Both the position numbers and the translations under genes were made by a program. The notes beneath the pieces were generated by a model. The model saw only the letters and a list, made by a program, of their open reading frames with translations. It was not told where the DNA came from and did no database searches. Below are positions 58,014 through 64,000 of a DNA stretch of 64,000 nucleotides, one piece after another. Source of the DNA: Rheum nobile. Its lineage: Eukaryota > Streptophyta > Magnoliopsida > Caryophyllales > Polygonaceae. Within the stretch, counting starts at the first letter, position 1, and every line of letters begins with the position of its first letter. The DNA lies in NCBI GenBank assembly GCA_027886185.1, contig WOAB01000619.1:124001-188000 (forward strand), read 5' to 3'.

Positions 58014-59076
58014 ATATAGTTCGAGCGGGATTTAGTTCTCGATTCGACTCTTGGGATTTAGTTCCCGAGTCAACTCTGCCTTAGGGATTTAGTTCCCGAG
58101 GGATGTTTAAAAGCTTATAATGTCATGTGGGTTTTTGAATTTAATAAGATAAAGTGCCCGAGTGCACATAATTAATATACCTTTGGCGGGTAGTGCATCT
58201 AAGTAAATAGTGCAGCTAGGAAAGCTCGTCTCGACTATTGATCAGAGTACGTTCTCTTTCCAATCTGGATTTGCTGTAAGCGATGAGGTTGGTCGTGAAC
58301 CGAAATATCTAAGTCAGCTTTTAAATCACTGATTGTCTGATTCTTTAAACGTTCCAGATTTGTCATATTTCCTTAAAGACTCAATCTCTTGGAGTCTCTT
58401 TTCGGGTCGATTTCTGTGAAGATTAAGTCTTCCAGAATCTTCTCTTGTGCATACCTCTTGTTGTTATTCCGTGAAAGTTCCGGGTTATGTATCATTCCTT
58501 CGGTTATTATTCGAGGGACAATGATAGTAAACGGTTACGATCATTCGAACCACTCTGCTTTTTACCCTTGCATAGTCTATTCAGTAGACTAACCAACCGC
58601 AATTGTTCTCTGCATGATTGGCTGGTGTCATCCGTTCGATTCGGAACATCAGATAGAGCGAAGATGAGGAGACTAGATTGACTATGAAGACGACGGTTAT
58701 TTTTGGATGTTTTTAATAATTTCTTTTAATCAGGTTGAGATCCTTGGGAGATGACCATTGTGGTCAAGATCCTTGTTTGTAATACATTTAAAAGACTTCC
58801 GCTGTAACTTATTTACTCTGTTATTTGTTTATCAAGACTTCCGTTGTACTTTGTTTAAGACTTCCGCTGTAATTTATTTAAACTCTGTGTTTGTCCTATT
58901 CGGGATTGGGATGTAATCCCGGGACTCATGATTTATATAAATAAGGTTATCATTTTGTATCATTGTATTTCATGATTTGTATTTAAACGGTAAAGCCTTG
59001 GGTGATCTCGGTAAGGAACACTGAGGTCACTGGCGGTAATACCTTTCCAAATGGGTTAAGATTTGGGGGTGTTACA
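58014..59076 (+). repeat. Family A LTR 2, right part
   Basis: Resumes at ATATAGTTC, matching LTR 1 position 40018, and runs with few differences to GGGTGTTACA. Together with 44719-46212 it makes one LTR lacking 28 bp at the break. Confidence 0.9.
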
Positions 59077-59080
59077 GTTG

Positions 59081-59092
59081 TGGTATCAGAGC
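59081..59092 (+). other. Primer binding site (initiator tRNA-Met), A2
   Basis: TGGTATCAGAGC four bases after the LTR end. Confidence 0.9.
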
Positions 59093-59295
59093 TAAAGTTT
59101 TTAAAACGTGTTGGGTATTTGAAAACCATTTACTCGTTTTCAATTGAAAGGTATTTTCAAAAGGCTTTGAGTTTAAAAATAAAAACGGTGTTTTAATTTT
59201 GAACCGTTCATAGTCTTGTCTTCTATATAGTCTGATATAGTAAGCTTGCTTCTATATCTAGAAAGACTAATTCCTTCCCCGTTGCCCCGTAATAT

Positions 59296-59391
59296 ATGGG
59301 TGCATTCTGTTCTCTTCAGAGGAACCCGGGAGAAGCCAAGGTGGTTTCGCCATACCCAATAAGGCTTGAATTCCCAGTTCCCTCGTTTTGA
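59296..59391 (+). pseudogene. Residue of the pre-gag ORF in A2 (31 codons)
   Basis: The same short MGAFCSLQRN frame as in A1, with one substitution near its end. The deletion of the long ORF is therefore a family trait. Confidence 0.6.
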
Positions 59392-59535
59392 GTTAAGGTT
59401 GTAGAACCTAGTAACTCGGTTTGAGTCCATCAATAGAAATTATCAAGTTGATCTATTCTAAGTTGATTTTATTACAATAAGTATATCAGAATGATACTAA
59501 TGGGATAAAATCCTTGGAATTTGATCGGTAAACAG

Positions 59536-60864
59536 ATGGTGAACACAAGGAGCGTTATCCGTGCTGGTGCTGGGCCGAGTAATGACCCCAGACCAAATGC
59601 GAGGAATGCTACAGACCCAATAGGAGAGCGTGAGTCTGTCTTCAACAATAATCCTAGAGGCAATGGTCAAGAGCAGACCAACGCTCCAATGGCATTTGAT
59701 GCTGCAACATTAGAGGTAATACGGGGAATGGTCATGCAAGCAGTGACTGATATACTGCGACTGAGTATGCCGCAGGCACAAGGTGTGCAAATTCCCCCAC
59801 CGGTTCCCAGATTTGAGGAGTCAGAAATCCATATATTCTAGGAGAATATAGTCAGGACTCGAGACAACTATGGTCGTGCTCTGAAGACCATTAATTCCAT
59901 GAGGCCTGACAGCTATAACGGGAAAGAAGAACCAGTCGGGGTGATCCATTGGTTCTCCCACATGGAGCGGTTGTTCCACAACATTGATTGTACTGAAGCT
60001 AAGAAAGTACATATAGCTTCTCTTCAGTTAAAGGAGGATGCTAGTGAGTGGTGGGAGAGTACCGGCTTAGCTGATAGCCCTGTTTTGAACTGGGAGATGT
60101 TCAAGACAAAGATGACAGACCGTTTCTTCTCTCGTGCTATGAGGGAGGAGAAACACAAGGAGTTCTTATACCCTAAGACTGATGGATTGAAGGTTATTGA
60201 GCTGGCAACCAAGTTCAATCATCTATTACAATATGCTGGAGCTGAGATATCCAGTGAGGCACAGAAAATCTGGTATTTCCATGAGTGGATGGGCCCAGAT
60301 ATTAAGCCGTTGATGGTGCGTCACAGATGCTCGACTTTGGAGCAGTACGTGGATGCAGCCTACAAGTTAGAGGTGACTCTGGAAGAGTCGACCAAGAAGC
60401 GTGATAGCCAGAGACAAGGGGAGAACCAGCCTAAGGCAAGTGGGTTTAAACGTCCCGCTCCACCATCTGATTTTGCCAAATCTGGCCGAGCAAAAACGAA
60501 TATGACTCAGGATGGGTCTACGCAACGTTCGGGTCAGGGCAATAGCCTGATCCAGTGCTACAACTGTGGTACCTACGGGCACAAGAGTAATGTGTGTCCG
60601 AAGGAGAAGAAAATGTGCTTTGCCTGTGGAAAGGAAGGACACTTGCAGTTATTTTGTCCGCAGAGGAGGCAGAAAGGAGTTGAGTCACAGCAGGGATCTG
60701 TTAATCAGAACAACCAACCCAGGTTCAGTCCGGTGGAGGCCCCTAGTCCTTCAATGCAGACAACTGCGAGAAACAAAGGGAAAGCCCCAGTGGCTTCAGG
60801 AGGCCAAGGTCAACGACTTTACGTGATACGTGAGGCGGATGGACCCGATGCTCCATTTGCTTAA
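59536..60864 (+). pseudogene. Family A gag, copy A2
   Basis: 442 codons from MVNTRSVIRAG to DGPDAPFA. A single TAG at 59839-59841 interrupts it (A1 has CAG here). Unlike A1, both CCHC knuckles are complete: CYNCGTYGHKSNVC and CFACGKEGHLQLFC. A1 and A2 are broken at different codons, so the family gag was probably intact when these copies formed and decayed afterwards. Confidence 0.85.
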
Positions 60865-61387
60865 AGTATTTTGTACTACTTATGTTGGTATGTTGTGGAT
60901 TTGGGTGTTACCCAGTCTTTTGTTTTGGATAAGTTATGTTAGTAAGTTTAAGTATGCAAAAAGGTTTATAAACCTTTGTTGTAAATATTCTTTCTAATAT
61001 AAATGTTGGTTGAGAACCAATCGTCTGTCGAAATTTGCAATTAGTAAGAAATTCGAAGAGAATTCGATCTAGATAGCCATGGTTCCAGGCGATAATTTTC
61101 TCGGTATGAAGTGGCTGACGCGTCATGGGACGATAATCGATTTTAGTTTGAAGATTGTGACGGTGGCATCAGGGGGCCAGTATATATGCAAATTTAAAGG
61201 TCTGAATGATGCTGTTAACGGCAGGTTTATCAAGGCAATAGCTGTGTTTAAGCTACTTCGACAAGGTTGTGTCGGGTACCTTTGCTACTTGGATCCGCCC
61301 ATGAAAGATGAACCTTCAGTTCTTGATGATTTCGATACACTGAAGAATTTGGTACATAGATTAAGTTTATGTATTCTTGAGGAGTAA
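60865..61387 (+). pseudogene. Protease and RT-linker remnant, A2
   Basis: Same structure as 42869-43391: DLGVTQSFV in place of the protease DSG motif, then MVPGDNFLGMKWLTRHG...LLRQGCVGYLCYLDPP, then departure from the Tekay polymerase at the same residue as in A1. Confidence 0.75.
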
Positions 61388-62412
61388 GGTAACCATGTTA
61401 CTCGTATAAAAGGATTAAGACACAAGTGTTTGATTCGGTTGGGAATGAATCATTTGGCAATATGATACTTTGAGGTTATAGGAGTAAGCTCTCATGTGAT
61501 TGATTTGAGGAGCATACGAATAAGTACTGTGTTTATTCTTGGAGAAAGTATAAAAATCTTAAAGGATTTAAGTTAGAATGGCATAAGGTCTGCCTTACTT
61601 CCAGATAAAGGATGGAATTGTAAGAGGTACCTTTAAGGAAATTGATGATGTAATGTTTCGAGGTTACTAAGAGTTGATTTTTGGATGGTAAGGAATTACG
61701 ATGTGAACTTTGGGAATATGTGTATAAGGAAATAGTGAGGGAGATGCGTATTCTCCTATTAAAGGTGCAATAATGTCATTATGACAATTTTAAGGACCGT
61801 TAGTATTTAATGGTCAGAGCCTTGTGGATATAGTAAGAATGATTATATGGTAAAATTTATAGAGATAAAGTTACGGATTATACCAAGTGGACTTGAGGAA
61901 AAAGGTAACCCACATTGGTTAAGATAAGCATATATCACGTTCGGGTGAGACAAAAGTATAATCCTATAGTGAATTATGTTGAGGTAATCAGACATAGATT
62001 GTAGTATTACTATTGTGGGAACTCATGAGTAAAGACTGTGAGATAAAGTTATGGCATAAGGGCCGGATATGATTAAGGTATCAAGTGAATCGTTTATGTA
62101 AGGTCTGTATGACAGGTGGAGGTACTAAGTGGTAGTACTGTTGATTTCTAAGTATATATTCAAGGACCGGATTGTCGAAAGGAGGTTAGTAGAAAGATGT
62201 TGTATTCTTCTATGTAAGATTATTAAGGTCTTTAGGAGTAATAAGACATATCAGCGAAGATTCATTGGAGATTTTTGTAATAGATACTCTGGTTAAGGCA
62301 ATGGTAATCTTGTGGATGATTACATCTATTCTAACGAAAGTAAGGATGGTAGACCATATGTTGTAAGCGGTTACAAAAGCGAATAGGAAGTTCGATGTTG
62401 GCAATATAAGTT
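61388..62412 (+). other. Unrecognised 1-kb segment replacing RT-IN, copy A2
   Basis: Near-identical to 43392-44427, with a few small deletions (for example near 61965). No coding domain is recognised. Confidence 0.7.
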
Positions 62413-62667
62413 ATGAAGACCAGATTAGTTAAGGATACCGACCTAAGGAGGTTTGGGTATATACTTCGAGAGAAGTTAGAGACAAATGGTACCTATGAAG
62501 AGATGCATGTGCGCATTCTGGAGCGCCGTGAGAAGCAACTGCGCAACAAGGTCGTACCGTTGGTACGGATTCTATGGTCCAAGTCCGGATCAGAAGAAGT
62601 TACTTGGGAAACGTGGTAAACCGAGTCAGATATGCTCAGGCGTTTTCCTGAGTTATTCTCGACCTAA
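62413..62667 (+). pseudogene. Chromodomain-like C-terminus, A2 (one stop)
   Basis: The same frame as in A1 but with TAA at 62617-62619 after TWETW. The remaining codons (ESDMLRRFPELFST-like, one Pro to Leu change) follow to the normal end at 62665-62667. Confidence 0.75.
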
Positions 62668-62703
62668 GTTTCGGGGTCGAAACTTCTTTTAAGGGGGAGG
62701 TGA

Positions 62704-64000
62704 TGTGATACCCCGTAATTTTGTAAGGTTATTTTGGGAATTTTGAGAATTTTCCCGAGTACCCGTTTTGTACGTTGGATTTAATTCAGATAGGTTGAGA
62801 CATTCTGTAATGTGCTCTATCTCTGTAATATTTTTTCTCAGTGAAATAAGATACAGACCACGTACTTTGGATTTTAATACTCGTTCGTGTACGATTATTT
62901 TTATCCCGGTTTAAGTTGTCATCGTCCAAAAGCTGAGAGGGGCAAAGCCACGGTGGTGGCGCCCACCGCATTTATTACGGCGCCCACCGCGAAGGGCTCG
63001 AGGCTATAGTGCCCTCGTCTTCTAGCTGGGCGCGGCGACCAGAAAACGGCGCCCGCCGCGCTTTTGCGGCGCCCGCCGTAAATGCCCGCCGTAGTGCAAT
63101 TTGTGAAGCGGCGACCAAGGGAATTACGGCGCCCGCCGTTTCCTAGCGGTGGCGTAGCCCTGTGGTCGCCGGAGACGTCTGACAAGGCGCCGATTTAGCC
63201 TCGCCACGTCTCGCTTAGACCATCGCGGTGTCCACATGATCTGTGGCTATAAAAGGAAGAGGATTGGGGTCAGATTCATGCACAAATCAAGCTGAAATCC
63301 TCAAATCTTCCTCTCGCCGGAGTTTGTGCCCCTCGCCGGATTTCTGGAGCGATCGCCGGTGGCCTTTGGTGTTGTTCCAGTAGCCTTTCGAGGAGCTTTT
63401 GGTTGCCTTTGGAGGTCAGAACCCAAAGCAAGTCGAAGGAGGCCGAGTCGCTCGTGTTTTGGGTGAGTTTTCTCGCCGTTTCTATCGTCGGAGTTCTTCA
63501 CGGCGACCGCCGTGTTCTTCACGACGCCCGCCGTGATGAACTGCGGCGACCGCCGCTAAAGCCCAGAATGCCTCTTTGGCTTTTGGCTTTGGTGGTCGTC
63601 GTCGAGGCATCGTTCCCTTCGGTTTCTTTCGTCTTTCCTTAGATTTGTACTAGTTTATGTCGAATCTAACTTAGGGTTTCCTTATGGGTCGATTCGAAGG
63701 AATCTGTGTGCCAGATCTGTTCCTGTGTCGAGCCCGGAATCCCGTCGTCGTTAGGCTTCGTTCAAACTCTGCGGATTAAGGCAAGTGGCGGTTCGCTCTT
63801 GCTCATCGTTCCATATTTACATTAATTATCAGTTGTTTATCTGAGTAATTAATTTGGAATGATTATTGTGTTCATCTGGAAACGGTTTTGTTAACTGTTT
63901 TGGAAAATTAAAATATGATGTTATAATAGGTTGTATATCTGTTAGAACCAGGCTATTATATATATATATGTGAATTAATACATATATTATTATAGGTTGT
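62704..64000 (+). repeat. Family A LTR 3 (partial, runs off the window)
   Basis: Begins TGTGATACCCC after AAGGGGGAGGTGA. It contains the CGGCGCCCGCCG cluster (about 62955-63140), TATA (63248-63255), GGTGAGT (63462-63468) and palindromes after it (about 63500-63555). Confidence 0.9.

Larger units (their letters stand above)
38473..64000 (+). mobile_element. Tandem nonautonomous Tekay array, family A (LTR-int-LTR-int-LTR)
   Basis: Three family-A LTRs (38473-41080; 44719-46212 plus 58014-59076; 62704 to beyond the edge) alternate with two internal regions of nearly equal length (3638 and 3627 bp). Both internals carry gag and a C-terminal chromodomain remnant, but no RT, RNase H or integrase core. 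Sharing of the middle LTR indicates recombination between LTRs of adjacent or sister copies. The middle LTR is split by element B (46213-58013). The call excludes B, which is listed separately. Confidence 0.85.

Overview
This window is plant nuclear DNA, almost certainly from a flowering plant and probably a eudicot. The evidence is the dominance of Ty3/gypsy LTR retrotransposons of the Tat, Athila and Tekay (chromovirus) lineages, CACTA, hAT and Helitron-like DNA elements, an L1-type LINE, and fragments of typical intron-containing plant genes. I see no intact cellular gene. The species cannot be fixed from the sequence.

Left block (1-13512) is a nested stack. A minus-strand Tekay-like element (LTR 10685-13512, an extra acidic ORF, then gag) is cut inside gag at 8145/8146 by a plus-strand Athila-like element (decayed pol 941-4177, 3' LTR 6733-8145). 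That element's pol is cut at 940/941 by a minus-strand Tat-like element (LTR 426-940, gag start 1-357). A 373-bp hAT-type MITE (1973-2345, 8-bp target duplication) also sits inside the Athila pol.

Middle block (13513-38472) holds a 4.0-kb CACTA element with perfect 17-bp termini (14740-18743). It carries exon fragments of two unrelated host genes, one KAC/KIN-14-like kinesin and one TMEM14/FAX-like. It is followed by an L1-type LINE remnant (20891-23130), a minisatellite, two related MITEs (26123-26489 and 27321-27949), and a cytosolic glutamyl-tRNA synthetase gene truncated just after its HIGH-motif exon (28163-29494). Next come an Athila LTR fragment, a Tekay-type LTR without internal sequence (to 32671), AT-rich DNA with a Helitron-like 3' end, and remains of an OTU-domain protease gene (36852-38166).

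Right block (38473-64000) is one compound retrotransposon array. A nonautonomous Tekay derivative (family A: full gag, chromodomain remnant, no RT or integrase core) is arranged LTR-internal-LTR-internal-LTR. Its middle LTR is split by an almost complete Tekay-type element (family B, 46213-58013). B has an extra ORF before gag, a gag-pol frame with only two nonsense codons, and a roughly 1-kb foreign segment replacing the integrase zinc-binding domain.

Features worth a second look: (1) clustered short palindromes around the TATA box of several LTR families, with different arm sequences but the same arm-2 nt-arm layout; (2) an extra ORF upstream of gag, with a possible N-myristoylation start in families A and B and acidic repeats; (3) a conserved GGTGAGT 211-226 bp after each plus-strand LTR TATA box, matched by a CAG directly before the gag ATG, suggesting a leader intron; (4) the tandem nonautonomous A array; (5) two gene fragments inside one CACTA.
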